From assembly GCF_003123685.1 (NCBI RefSeq), contig NZ_QCYJ01000103.1:248001-312000 (forward strand): a stretch of 64,000 nucleotides of DNA, given 5' to 3'. Below, piece by piece: positions 26,860-34,560 of this stretch (position 1 is its first letter; each line of letters opens with the position of its first letter). The DNA is from Nocardia aurea (GTDB lineage: Bacteria; Actinomycetota; Actinomycetes; Mycobacteriales; Mycobacteriaceae). Under the pieces are notes generated by a model. That model was given only the letters and a program-made list of their open reading frames with translations, was not told where the DNA came from and made no database searches. The position numbers and the translations under genes were made by a program.

Positions 26860-27902
26860 TCACGTTCTCCGCCACCACGGTCCTCGTTCTCGCGCTCATC
26901 GCGGCGGTGATCGTCGCGATCGGCATGTGGGCCTATTCCACCGCCAATCGGCTCGACCGGTTGCACGTGCGCTCGGACCAGTCCTGGCAGGCGCTGGAGG
27001 GTGCGCTCGCGCGGCGCGCGGTCGTGGCCAGGGCCGTCGCGATGGCGATCGCCGGGCCGGTGTCCGATCCCGCACTCGCCGAACAGGCCAGGGCGCTGAC
27101 CGCCCTCGCCGGACGGGCCGAACGCGCCGGGCGTCCCGATCGCGAGACGGTCGAGAACCAGCTCTCGGTGGCGCTGTCCGGTGTCGATATCGCGCAATTG
27201 CGTCCGCAACTGGTCGCCGAACTCGCCGACGCCGAAGCCAGGGTGCTGATCGCTCGCCGCTTCCACAACGACGCCGTCCGCGACACGCTGGCGCTGCGCA
27301 CGCGCCGTCCGGTCCGCATCCTGCACCTGGGCGGTACCGCGCCGCTGCCGACCTATTTCGAGATCACCGAGCGCGTCACCCCCGCCGCGTCGACCGGTCT
27401 GGCCGTCGACACCATCAGAACCTCGGCCAGGGTGGTGCTGCTCGACGAGCGCGACCGGGTGCTGCTGATGCGCGGACACGACCCGGTCACCCCGGACATC
27501 TCGTTCTGGTTCACCATCGGCGGCGGCGTCGAGCCGGGGGAGACGCTGCGCGGCGCCGCGGTGCGCGAACTCTGGGAGGAGACCGGGCACCGCGCCGATC
27601 CGGCGGCGCTGCGCGGGCCGATCTGGCGACGGGTCGCGGTGTTCCCCTTCAACGGCGAGCTGATCCGCGCCGAGGAACTGTTCTTCGCGTTGCGGGTGCC
27701 GTCCTACGAGCCCGAGCCGGGGAATCTCACCGCGATCGAACGCCGGTCCATCACCGGTCACCGGTGGTGCGCCCCCGCCGATATCCTCGCGCTCGAGGCC
27801 TCGGGGGAGATCGTCTACCCCTATCACCTGGACGAATTGCTCACCGAGGCCGTCGCCGCGTCCTCGGGTGCGTCGGATCCGGAAGTGCGGTCGATCCGGT
27901 AG
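26856..27902 (+). CDS. Membrane-anchored LemA-like/NUDIX fusion protein (Rv2609c-type)
   Basis: 348 residues. An N-terminal transmembrane helix is followed by a LemA-like helical region (SDQSWQALEGALARRAVVARAVAM, VENQLSVALSGVD, ARRFHNDAVRDTLALR) and a C-terminal NUDIX domain with a complete box, GGGVEPGETLRGAAVRELWEETGH. The NUDIX part should hydrolyse a nucleoside diphosphate derivative. It closes the PIM operon and overlaps pimA by ATGA. M. tuberculosis has the same fused gene in the same place, suggesting a link to sugar-nucleotide turnover in PIM synthesis, but the substrate is unknown. Confidence 0.85.
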   Translation: MITFSATTVLVLALIAAVIVAIGMWAYSTANRLDRLHVRSDQSWQALEGALARRAVVARAVAMAIAGPVSDPALAEQARALTALAGRAERAGRPDRETVENQLSVALSGVDIAQLRPQLVAELADAEARVLIARRFHNDAVRDTLALRTRRPVRILHLGGTAPLPTYFEITERVTPAASTGLAVDTIRTSARVVLLDERDRVLLMRGHDPVTPDISFWFTIGGGVEPGETLRGAAVRELWEETGHRADPAALRGPIWRRVAVFPFNGELIRAEELFFALRVPSYEPEPGNLTAIERRSITGHRWCAPADILALEASGEIVYPYHLDELLTEAVAASSGASDPEVRSIR

Positions 27903-27917
27903 GGTCGGATCGGCCAC

Positions 27918-27933
27918 TGTGATGTGATTCACT
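27918..27933 (+). promoter_or_regulatory. Possible CRP-like site
   Basis: TGTGATGTGATTCACT has one mismatch to TGTGA-N6-TCACA. It lies in the gap after the NUDIX gene, 130 bases before a 30-codon ORF at 28063, and is followed by a small dyad TATC-GT-GATA. No nearby long gene is obviously served except pdxS, 500 bases away. Confidence 0.4.
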
Positions 27934-28062
27934 ATCGTGATAACTTCGTGACTGGATCGCGCTCGCACGGGTAGCCCTGTTGTCAGGACGTCACCGGAAT
28001 GTCCGGTGTCGGCGCTCCCCGACGCTGTGGGGCGGGTCCAGTGAGGTGGAGGTAACTGATTC

Positions 28063-28155
28063 ATGTCGTACCTGCTGTTCGATTTCCTGCTGCCGCTCAT
28101 CGGAGCCGAGGGCGCGGAGTACTGGGCGAAGTTGCTGGTCGTCGATCCGATCTGA
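28063..28155 (+). CDS. Possible 30-residue hydrophobic small protein
   Basis: The ATG at 28063 is preceded by a good GGAGG (28048-28052) and opens a frame of 30 codons: MSYLLFDFLLPLIGAEGAEY... ending LLVVDPI. The N-terminal half is hydrophobic. It stands alone between the NUDIX and pdxS genes, behind a CRP-like site. The strong ribosome site is the main support; I know of no homologue. Confidence 0.45.
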   Translation: MSYLLFDFLLPLIGAEGAEYWAKLLVVDPI

Positions 28156-28326
28156 CCGATCCGGTGTAGCTGACGGTTCGCTTGCGGGACAAGCGGATTC
28201 GCTCGGCGATCGTCGGTCGCGGCGTGATCCGCCCGGCCGGGGTCCGTGGTTGCCGCCCGCCCCGGAGAGGTCCACCGCGGCCTCGCGCCGAGGGTTTCGC
28301 CGCTCGCGCCCCGTACCGACCAGGCC

Positions 28327-28353
28327 AGTGGTCCCCAACTGGCTATCAAGTGG
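28327..28353 (+). promoter_or_regulatory. Three phased direct repeats upstream of pdxS
   Basis: AGTGG (28327-28331), ACTGG (28338-28342) and AGTGG (28349-28353) recur at exact 11-base intervals. They precede a -10-like TAGAAT at 28369-28374, so the last repeat overlaps the -35 region. MocR-type PdxR activators of pdxST bind AGTGG-containing direct repeats, so this is a likely PLP-responsive control site. No pdxR gene is in the window. Confidence 0.55.
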
Positions 28354-28429
28354 CATTTCCGGCACGCCTAGAATTGGGTCGATTTCCATCCGAGCGACCC
28401 GATTGGCGCCAATGACCCAGGAGTTTGCC

Positions 28430-29332
28430 GTGACCACGCCCGAAACCACCAACACCGTCGGCACCGCCCGCGTGAAGCGCGGAATGGCCGAGATGCTCAA
28501 GGGTGGGGTGATCATGGATGTCGTCACCGCCGAGCAGGCCAAGATCGCCGAAGACGCGGGCGCCGTCGCGGTGATGGCGCTCGAGCGGGTTCCGGCCGAT
28601 ATCCGGGCCCAGGGCGGCGTCTCCCGGATGAGCGATCCGGACATGATCGAGGGGATCATCGCCGCGGTCTCCATCCCGGTGATGGCGAAGGTCCGCATCG
28701 GCCACTTCGTGGAGGCGCAGATCCTGCAGAGCCTGGGCGTCGACTACATCGACGAGTCCGAGGTGCTGACCCCCGCCGACTACGAGAACCACATCGACAA
28801 GTGGAACTACACGATTCCGTTCGTATGCGGCGCCACCAATCTCGGTGAGGCGCTGCGCCGCATCACCGAGGGCGCGGCCATGATCCGGTCGAAGGGGGAG
28901 GCGGGCACCGGTGACGTGTCCAACGCCACCACCCACATGCGCCGGATCCGCCAGGAGATCCGCAAACTCTCGTCGCTGCCCGCCGACGAGCTCTTCGTCG
29001 CCGCCAAGGAGTTGCAGGCGCCCTACGAACTCGTGCGCGAGATCGCCGAAACCGGCAAACTGCCGGTCGTGCTGTTCACCGCGGGCGGTATCGCCACCCC
29101 CGCCGACGCCGCCATGATGATGCAGCTCGGCGCGGAAGGCGTCTTCGTCGGCTCCGGCATCTTCAAATCCGGCAACCCGGCCGAGCGTGCCGCCGCCATC
29201 GTCAAGGCCACCACCTTCTACGACGATCCGGATGTGCTCGCCAAGGTGTCGCGCGGTCTCGGCGAGGCGATGGTCGGCATCAACGTCGAGGAGATCGCCC
29301 AGCCGCACCGGCTGGCCGAGCGCGGCTGGTAA
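28430..29332 (+). CDS. pdxS: Pyridoxal 5'-phosphate synthase, lyase subunit PdxS
   Basis: The 300-residue TIM-barrel subunit forms PLP from ribose 5-phosphate, glyceraldehyde 3-phosphate and ammonia supplied by PdxT. It is near-identical in pattern to mycobacterial SnzP: RVKRGMAEMLKGGVIMDVV, the first Schiff-base lysine in MAKVRIGHFVEA, the second in MIRSKGEAGTGDV, and the phosphate loops GGIATPADAA and GVFVGSGIFKS. GTG 28430 follows AGGAG by six bases; ATG 28412 is the alternative. pdxT lies 2.7 kb downstream, after an accessory insertion. Confidence 0.95.
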   Translation: MTTPETTNTVGTARVKRGMAEMLKGGVIMDVVTAEQAKIAEDAGAVAVMALERVPADIRAQGGVSRMSDPDMIEGIIAAVSIPVMAKVRIGHFVEAQILQSLGVDYIDESEVLTPADYENHIDKWNYTIPFVCGATNLGEALRRITEGAAMIRSKGEAGTGDVSNATTHMRRIRQEIRKLSSLPADELFVAAKELQAPYELVREIAETGKLPVVLFTAGGIATPADAAMMMQLGAEGVFVGSGIFKSGNPAERAAAIVKATTFYDDPDVLAKVSRGLGEAMVGINVEEIAQPHRLAERGW

Positions 29333-29350
29333 CTCACGCAACGATCTCAG

Positions 29351-29383
29351 CGAAACGACCGTCGATCATCGGCGGTCGTTTCG
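29351..29383 (+). terminator. Terminator hairpin after pdxS
   Basis: CGAAACGACCG (29351-29361) pairs perfectly with CGGTCGTTTCG (29373-29383) across an 11-base loop, 18 bases after the pdxS stop codon. Confidence 0.75.
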
Positions 29384-29593
29384 CCGTTTCCGGCGCGAGT
29401 GTGGCGGTGCGGGAACGATGTCGAGTCGCGGCCGACGCTGTCGCGGGCCGACTCTTCGGACAGGCACATCGGAGCCTTACCGTTCCCACAGAACCGCTGG
29501 ATAGCTTCGGGTCCGGTGCCGTGGACATCCGGTGACGTCCACCCCGGACGGCGCGGCACGGGTATCGGACCGACGAACGCAAAGGACGAGCAG

Positions 29594-30094
29594 TTGAAGC
29601 TTCGTAAGACCGGACGTATCGCGATAGCGAGCCTGGCCCTCACCGCCGCGCTCGGCCTCACCGCCTGCGGCACCGACGACAGCTCGAACAACGCCGAGTC
29701 CTCGCGCGCCTCGACCAGTGCCAGGGCCGCCGCGCCGACCGCCGACCTCCCGCCGACTCCCACCCCCGCCGCACTGAACGCGGAACTGCAGAAGGCGCTC
29801 GATCCGAGTATCCCGTCCTCGGAGAAGCTGGAGATGGTGCAGGGCGTCGAGGCCGATCCCGACCTACCCAACCGTTTGGCCGAGGCGTACAAGAGCACCG
29901 ACGCGAAGGTCGAGATCACCGAGGTCACCGCGTTCGGCGACACCCTCAACGCCAAGGCGAAGCTGATCCTGAACGGCCAGGAGAACATCGCCGACGTCCC
30001 GTTCGTCGCGGAGAACGGGACGTGGAAGGTGCAGAAGGCATGGGCCTGCACGATGTTGACCAACCTGGGGCAGCAGTCGGTCGCCTGTAGCTGA
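29594..30094 (+). CDS. Lipoprotein with MTB12-like C-terminal domain
   Basis: A 166-residue exported lipoprotein. A positively charged start (LKLRKTGR) and hydrophobic core end in the lipobox LTAC, followed by a Ser/Ala-rich linker. The C-terminal domain (LNAELQKALDPSIPSSEKLEMVQG...NIADVPFVAENGTWKVQKAWACTMLTNLG) matches the low-molecular-weight antigen MTB12 family of mycolic-acid bacteria, whose role is unknown. TTG 29594 is chosen because it follows AAAGGA and places the signal peptide at the N-terminus. It is flanked on both sides by hairpin terminators, so it is a single-gene unit. Confidence 0.78.
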   Translation: MKLRKTGRIAIASLALTAALGLTACGTDDSSNNAESSRASTSARAAAPTADLPPTPTPAALNAELQKALDPSIPSSEKLEMVQGVEADPDLPNRLAEAYKSTDAKVEITEVTAFGDTLNAKAKLILNGQENIADVPFVAENGTWKVQKAWACTMLTNLGQQSVACS

Positions 30095-30101
30095 TCGAGT
30101 G

Positions 30102-30164
30102 CGGCAGGGGCCGCCGATGCGCTCACCGTGAGGTGAGGGAGGAACGCATCGGCGGCCCCTGCCG
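30102..30164 (+). terminator. Very long nested hairpin terminator
   Basis: A perfect 20-bp stem (30102-30121 with 30145-30164) encloses a 23-base loop that itself contains a perfect 6-bp hairpin (CTCACC-GTGA-GGTGAG, 30122-30137). It starts seven bases after the lipoprotein stop codon. The stretch from here to 30348 holds nothing else that I can support. Confidence 0.8.
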
Positions 30165-30348
30165 TGTCGAATGCGCCGTGATGCGATACATCTTCCTACT
30201 CGGATATGCGCATCAATGCATGATCCCCGGTGATATCTCCATCGATGCCGATCGACCGCTGCAACCCCGCGTTCGAGAACGAGCCGCGTTCGGTCACCGA
30301 AGTCGAGGCCCGGCGAGCGCTCGCCGTCGAGAGTCCGGTCGGCGGTGA

Positions 30349-30981
30349 TCACCGTCGGTTCTCTCCGCGGGGCGAGTCCAGCAGCGCGGGCCGGTCCGGA
30401 TGATCCCATCGCACGGAGAAATCCGCGGTGACCGGATTCTCCCGCCGATACCGCAGCAGCGGCTCGATGGTCCAGTGCTCGGAGTCCGGGGTCCGGCGAC
30501 GAAGCGCGGCCTCGGACATGTCGAGTCGAACGGTCAGATCGAAGTCCAGATCGCGCCCGAGCAGCATCGGGCCCGCGACGACGAGCACGGTGCCGGGACG
30601 CGCGTGCCGGATCGGCGTTCGCGCGGAACGATCGTCGCGTTCGTTCCACAGCGCGGGTAGCCAGCGGTCGTCGTCGCGTAACGCGTCGAGAACTTCGCGC
30701 CGTAGTGCCGCGTAGTCGAACCACGCGGTGCGATAGGACATTTCGTCGTCGCGGCCGAATTCGAGCCGCAGTGAGGCCGGGCGGACGAAATCGTGCAGCG
30801 CGACGACGTCCGCGCCGCGTCCGACGTCGCGCAGGGAGTCGGCGAAACGCCGCGCGAGCGCGACCGGATCCGCGGCGTCGGCGCCGTCGACGGCGATCAC
30901 CGTGTGCCCGGTTCGATCGATGACGGCGGCGGTGACCGATTCGGCCAGTCGGTCCTGGGTGATCGCAACGAAATTCGGCAC
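30349..30981 (-). CDS. Uridine kinase-like protein with degenerate P-loop
   Basis: 210 residues. The arrangement follows uridine kinase-type P-loop proteins: a beta strand and loop TVIAVDGADAADPVALARRF, a segment on a phosphate acceptor (VVALHDFVRP), SYRTAWFDYAALRREVLDAL, and VLVVAGPMLLGRDLDFDLTVRLDMSEAALRRR. The Walker A glycine-lysine (GxxGxGKT) is replaced by DGADAADP, so canonical ATP binding is doubtful. GTG 30981 is the likely start; longer in-frame extensions are antisense noise. It is convergent with the MTB12-like gene and divergent from tesB. Confidence 0.65.
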   Translation of the reverse strand: MPNFVAITQDRLAESVTAAVIDRTGHTVIAVDGADAADPVALARRFADSLRDVGRGADVVALHDFVRPASLRLEFGRDDEMSYRTAWFDYAALRREVLDALRDDDRWLPALWNERDDRSARTPIRHARPGTVLVVAGPMLLGRDLDFDLTVRLDMSEAALRRRTPDSEHWTIEPLLRYRRENPVTADFSVRWDHPDRPALLDSPRGENRR

Positions 30982-31112
30982 CCGACCATCAGAACAAAGG
31001 AACTTCCCGACGGCGCGGGCGGCACTCCCGATGCCGGTGCGAGGGTTGCGGTGTGATCGCCGCCCCAGCGGCCGACCGGGGTGAACGCGCCGCGGCGGGC
31101 TAATCTCAGCCC

Positions 31113-31934
31113 ATGGCGACAATCGAAGAGGCGCTCGAGATCGAACGGCTGGAGCGGGACATCTTTCGTGGTGCGTCCACGAAGACCCAGTTGGAGCGCA
31201 CGTTCGGCGGACAGGTCGCGGGTCAGGCGCTGGTGGCGGCGGTGCGTACCGTCGAGCCGCGCTACCAGGTGCATTCCCTGCACGGCTACTTCCTGCGGCC
31301 GGGCAACCCCCAGGAACGCACCGTGTACCTGGTCGAGCGGATCCGTGACGGCCGGTCCTTCTGTACCCGCCGGGTCACCGGGGTCCAGGACGGCGACGCG
31401 ATCTTCACGATGTCGGCCTCGTTCCACGTCGGTGACGCGGGTCCGACGCACCAGGACGTGATGCCGGTGGTGAAATTGCCCGACGAACTCTCCGATGTGC
31501 AGTTCGGTCTGAGCCCGGAGCGGCTGTGGGCGATGCGCGAATGGGAGCACTGGGATGTCCGCCCGGTGCCGCAGGAAGAGGTGGCGGCCCGTGACGGCGT
31601 CGTCTCCCCGCAGCAGGTCTGGTTCCGTTACCGGCACGCGCTGCCCGACGACCCGCTGTTCCACGTCTGCACCCTCGCCTACATGAGCGATATGACGTTG
31701 CTCGGCTCCTCCAAGGTGATCCACCCGGACGAGCCGACCCAGAACGCCTCGCTCGATCACGCCATGTGGTTCCTGCGCCCGTTCCGCGCCGACGACTGGC
31801 TGCTCTACGACCAGTCCTCGCCCTCGGCCAGTTTCGGCCGCGGTCTCACCGGAGGCAAGATCTTCAATCGCCGGGGTGAACTGGTCGCCGCGGTCGTCCA
31901 GGAAGGCCTGATCCGCAACCTGCGCGAGGACTGA
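31113..31934 (+). CDS. tesB: Acyl-CoA thioesterase II (TesB type)
   Basis: The 273-residue double hotdog thioesterase hydrolyses acyl-CoA to free acid and CoA. Visible hallmarks are FGGQVAGQALVAAVRTV near the start, HSLHGYFLRPGNP, and the second-half SLDHAMWFLRPFRADDWLLYDQSSPSASFGRGLTGG with the Asp-Gln/Ser catalytic network. It sits between pdxS and pdxT as tesB2 (Rv2605c) does in M. tuberculosis. Confidence 0.93.
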   Translation: MATIEEALEIERLERDIFRGASTKTQLERTFGGQVAGQALVAAVRTVEPRYQVHSLHGYFLRPGNPQERTVYLVERIRDGRSFCTRRVTGVQDGDAIFTMSASFHVGDAGPTHQDVMPVVKLPDELSDVQFGLSPERLWAMREWEHWDVRPVPQEEVAARDGVVSPQQVWFRYRHALPDDPLFHVCTLAYMSDMTLLGSSKVIHPDEPTQNASLDHAMWFLRPFRADDWLLYDQSSPSASFGRGLTGGKIFNRRGELVAAVVQEGLIRNLRED

Positions 31935-31992
31935 GTATCGGCGGCGTCACCGTGAGCGGGGACACAGCGACGCTGCTCGTAAGCTCTGCCAG

Positions 31993-32655
31993 GTGAACGC
32001 CTCCTCGGTCACCGAACCCGCCGTCGACACCGCCGCGCCGACCTCGCGCCCCACGGTCGGCGTGCTCGCCCTACAGGGTGACGTGCGCGAACACATGGCG
32101 GCGCTGACCCATTGCGGCGCCGACCCCGTGCTGGTGCGCAGGGAATCGGAGCTGGCCGCCGTCGACGGACTGGTGCTGCCCGGTGGTGAGTCGACCACGA
32201 TCAGCAAACTGCTGACCGTTTTCGACCTGCTCGAGCCGCTACGCGCCCGGCTGCGAAACGGTATGCCCACCTTCGGGTCCTGCGCGGGCATGATCCTGCT
32301 GGCCTCGGAGGTACTCGACACCCGACCCGATGCCGAACACCTATCCGGCGTCGATATGACGGTGCGCCGCAACGCATTCGGACGTCAGGTCGACTCGTTC
32401 GAGACCGATCTGGACTTCGCGGGCCTGGACGACGGGCCGATGCGCGCGGTGTTCATCCGCGCGCCCTGGGTCGAGCGGGCCGGACCCGGGGTCGAGGTGC
32501 TCGCGACCGTGCCGAGCGGACCGTGCGCGGGCCGGATCGTGGCCGTGCGAGAGGGCAATGTGCTCGCCACCTCGTTCCACCCGGAGGTGACCGGTGATCT
32601 GCGGGTGCACGGCATGTTCGTCGATATCGTGCGCGCCGCGCGATCGGGCGGCTGA
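31993..32655 (+). CDS. pdxT: Pyridoxal 5'-phosphate synthase, glutaminase subunit PdxT
   Basis: This 220-residue class I amidotransferase releases ammonia from glutamine for PdxS. GVLALQGDVREHM opens the fold, LPGGESTTISKL forms the oxyanion region, the nucleophilic Cys is in FGSCAGMILLA, and the His-Glu pair is in FHPEVTGD. The start is GTG 31993; the first 20 residues are a non-conserved extension. It is separated from pdxS by the lipoprotein, kinase-like and tesB genes. Confidence 0.95.
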   Translation: MNASSVTEPAVDTAAPTSRPTVGVLALQGDVREHMAALTHCGADPVLVRRESELAAVDGLVLPGGESTTISKLLTVFDLLEPLRARLRNGMPTFGSCAGMILLASEVLDTRPDAEHLSGVDMTVRRNAFGRQVDSFETDLDFAGLDDGPMRAVFIRAPWVERAGPGVEVLATVPSGPCAGRIVAVREGNVLATSFHPEVTGDLRVHGMFVDIVRAARSGG

Positions 32656-32814
32656 GTCGCCGGTGTGGGCGGCGGACGGATCGGGCCGGACGGCGTCCAT
32701 TAGGCTGGTGGAGTTGTCCGTTCGGCCGCGACGGCCGAAACCTCCGGGTTCGCCGCTGCGCCGCGGGTAACGCACCGACGTCCAGACGCGCTACCGACCT
32801 GAAGGAAGTAGGGA

Positions 32815-33570
32815 ATGAGCGGCCACTCCAAATGGGCCACCACCAAGCACAAGAAGGCCGCGATCGACGCCAAGCGGGGAAAACTCTTCGCGAAGCTGAT
32901 CAAGAACATCGAGGTCGCGGCTCGAACCGGTGGCGGTGACCCGGATGGCAACCCGACGCTGTACGACGCCATCCAGAAGGCGAAGAAGTCGTCGGTCCCG
33001 AACGACAACATCGAACGCGCCCGTAAGCGCGGCGGTGGTGAAGAGGCGGGCGGCGCCGACTGGCAGACGATCATGTACGAGGGTTACGGCCCCAACGGTG
33101 TCGCGGTCCTGATCGAATGCCTCACCGACAACCGCAATCGCGCCGCGGGCGAGGTCAGGGTCGCGATGACCCGCAACGGCGGCAATATGGCCGATCCGGG
33201 TTCGGTCGCCTACCTGTTCCACCGCAAGGGCATCGTCACGCTGGAGAAGAACGGTCTCTCCGAGGACGACGTGCTGCTGGCGGTACTCGACGCCGGTGCG
33301 GAAGAGGTCAACGACCTCGGTGACAGCTTCGAGGTCGTCAGCGAGCCGACCGATCTGATTCCGGTCCGCAAGGCGTTGCAGGCCGCGGGTATCGACTACG
33401 ACTCCGCCGAGTCCGGTTTCCAGCCCTCGGTGAGCGTGCCGGTCGACGCGGACGGGGCCCGCAAGGTCTTCAAACTGGTCGACGCGCTGGAGGACAGCGA
33501 CGACGTGCAGAACGTCTACACCAATGTCGACCTGTCCGACGAGGTGCTCGCACAACTCGACGAGGACTGA
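32815..33570 (+). CDS. yebC: YebC/PmpR-family protein
   Basis: 251 residues, typical of the family: MSGHSKWATTKHKKAAIDAKRGKLFAKL at the start, then NPTLYDAIQKAKKSSVPNDNIERARKRG, YEGYGPNGVAVLIECLTDNRNRA and a C-terminal ...DVQNVYTNVDL. YebC proteins are reported as transcriptional regulators and, in recent work, as ribosome-associated factors that help translation of difficult sequences. In mycobacteria it lies between pdxT and ruvC, as here. Confidence 0.95.
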   Translation: MSGHSKWATTKHKKAAIDAKRGKLFAKLIKNIEVAARTGGGDPDGNPTLYDAIQKAKKSSVPNDNIERARKRGGGEEAGGADWQTIMYEGYGPNGVAVLIECLTDNRNRAAGEVRVAMTRNGGNMADPGSVAYLFHRKGIVTLEKNGLSEDDVLLAVLDAGAEEVNDLGDSFEVVSEPTDLIPVRKALQAAGIDYDSAESGFQPSVSVPVDADGARKVFKLVDALEDSDDVQNVYTNVDLSDEVLAQLDED

Positions 33571-33577
33571 TCACGCT

Positions 33578-33618
33578 CGAATCGGGGCGGTCCGCATGGT
33601 GTGGACCGCCCCGATTCG
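33578..33618. terminator. Bidirectional terminator between yebC and the SRPBCC gene
   Basis: A perfect 16-bp stem (CGAATCGGGGCGGTCC at 33578-33593 with 33603-33618) and a 9-base loop occupy nearly all of the gap between two convergent genes. Confidence 0.82.
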
Positions 33619-33621
33619 CGT

Positions 33622-34125
33622 CTATTCCGGGATGAGGCCCTCGTAGTAGGCGCGCATCGACGGGAAGTAGTCGTCGAAGTCGGGTGCTGGCGCGCCGTCG
33701 CGCGCGGTGCCGAACAGGTCGAGGTAGTACTCCCAGCCGGGACCGACGTGGGAGACCATCCCGAGTTCTTTCGGGCTGTTCAGGTGCTGGGTGAACCGCA
33801 GTTCGGTGCCCCCGCCCGATTCGGTGAGCGCGAATTCGAGCAACCACGAACCCTCCTCGTCGACGGCCGAGATCTCCAGTCGCCGCGGCGGTTCGCACGC
33901 GCCGATGCGCATCTCCGTCCACGGTTCGCCCTCCTCGAAGGCCATCTGGACCTTGATCACCCGGCCGGGGCCCGCCTGCCCTTCCCATGGTCCGTACCAG
34001 CGGGCGGTGCGCTCGGATTCGGTCATACTCGCCCAGACGTCCTCGATCGGGGCCCGGTAGCTGCGTCGCAGAACCAGGTCGGCGCCCGCCTCGGTGCCGA
34101 ACAGTCGGCCGGAAGGTGTGGTCAT
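33622..34125 (-). CDS. SRPBCC (AHSA1-type START-fold) protein
   Basis: 167 residues, with the AHSA1-like pattern VLRRSYRAPIEDVWASMTESERTARWYG...GPGRVIKVQM...WLLEFALTESGGGTELRFTQHLNSPKE...GPGWEYYLDLF. The fold binds hydrophobic ligands. The upstream ArsR gene overlaps it by four bases, a very common pairing in actinobacteria in which the regulator controls the pair. Ligand and role are unknown. Confidence 0.85.
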   Translation of the reverse strand: MTTPSGRLFGTEAGADLVLRRSYRAPIEDVWASMTESERTARWYGPWEGQAGPGRVIKVQMAFEEGEPWTEMRIGACEPPRRLEISAVDEEGSWLLEFALTESGGGTELRFTQHLNSPKELGMVSHVGPGWEYYLDLFGTARDGAPAPDFDDYFPSMRAYYEGLIPE

Positions 34126-34487
34126 GCCGTGTTCTCCTTCGTCCTATCCGGGTCGGCCGCCGCGGCGCGGTGTTCGCGCCTGGTCCGGTAGACCTCGGTC
34201 TCCAATGCGTCGAGATGCCCGGACCAGGTGTCCGCGCGGGTGATCGCGGAGATCCAGTCCGCGAGTTCGGTCAGCGCTGCCCGATCGAGCGTGTAGTACC
34301 GCTGCCTGCCTTCCAGTTCGTCGCGCACGAGACCGCTTTCGCGCAGCACCCGCAGGTGCCTGCTGATCGCGGGCCTGCTGATCCGGAATTCCGCCGCGAT
34401 GGCGCCCGCGGTGAGCCGGTTCGCGCGCAGCAGTTCCAGGATCCGCCGCCGGACCGGATCGGCGATCGCTCCAGCCACCTCGTCCAC
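34122..34487 (-). CDS. ArsR-family transcriptional regulator
   Basis: This 121-residue winged-helix repressor contains IADPVRRRILELLRANRLTAGAIAAEFRISRPAISRHLRVLRESGLVRDELEGRQRYYTLD. No metal-binding cysteine pair (ELCVC) is present in the recognition helix, so it is not a classic metal sensor; it belongs to the ArsR type that partners SRPBCC proteins. A perfect palindrome lies ten bases upstream of its GTG start. It is co-transcribed with the SRPBCC gene. Confidence 0.9.
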   Translation of the reverse strand: MDEVAGAIADPVRRRILELLRANRLTAGAIAAEFRISRPAISRHLRVLRESGLVRDELEGRQRYYTLDRAALTELADWISAITRADTWSGHLDALETEVYRTRREHRAAAADPDRTKENTA

Positions 34488-34496
34488 GACAGAAGC

Positions 34497-34512
34497 GTAA
34501 CCACTTGGTTAC
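34497..34512. promoter_or_regulatory. ArsR operator palindrome
   Basis: GTAACCA-CT-TGGTTAC is a perfect 16-base dyad placed ten bases before the arsR-like start and 49 bases before the divergent macro-domain gene. The resemblance to GTAACC-type ArsR sites and the position make autoregulation likely. Confidence 0.8.
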
Positions 34513-34560
34513 TCTTTGTCGAGTGTGTCCGGCCGGAATGTCGATCGGCAGAAGGGGGTC

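Noticed and set aside
27923..27950. Repeated GTGAT words after the NUDIX gene as a possible short tandem repeat
   Set aside because: Only three imperfect words with uneven spacing; better described as one CRP-like dyad plus a small TATC-GT-GATA dyad.
30133..30348. 71-codon frame after the lipoprotein terminator
   Set aside because: It starts inside the terminator hairpin, has no motif and no clear ribosome site.
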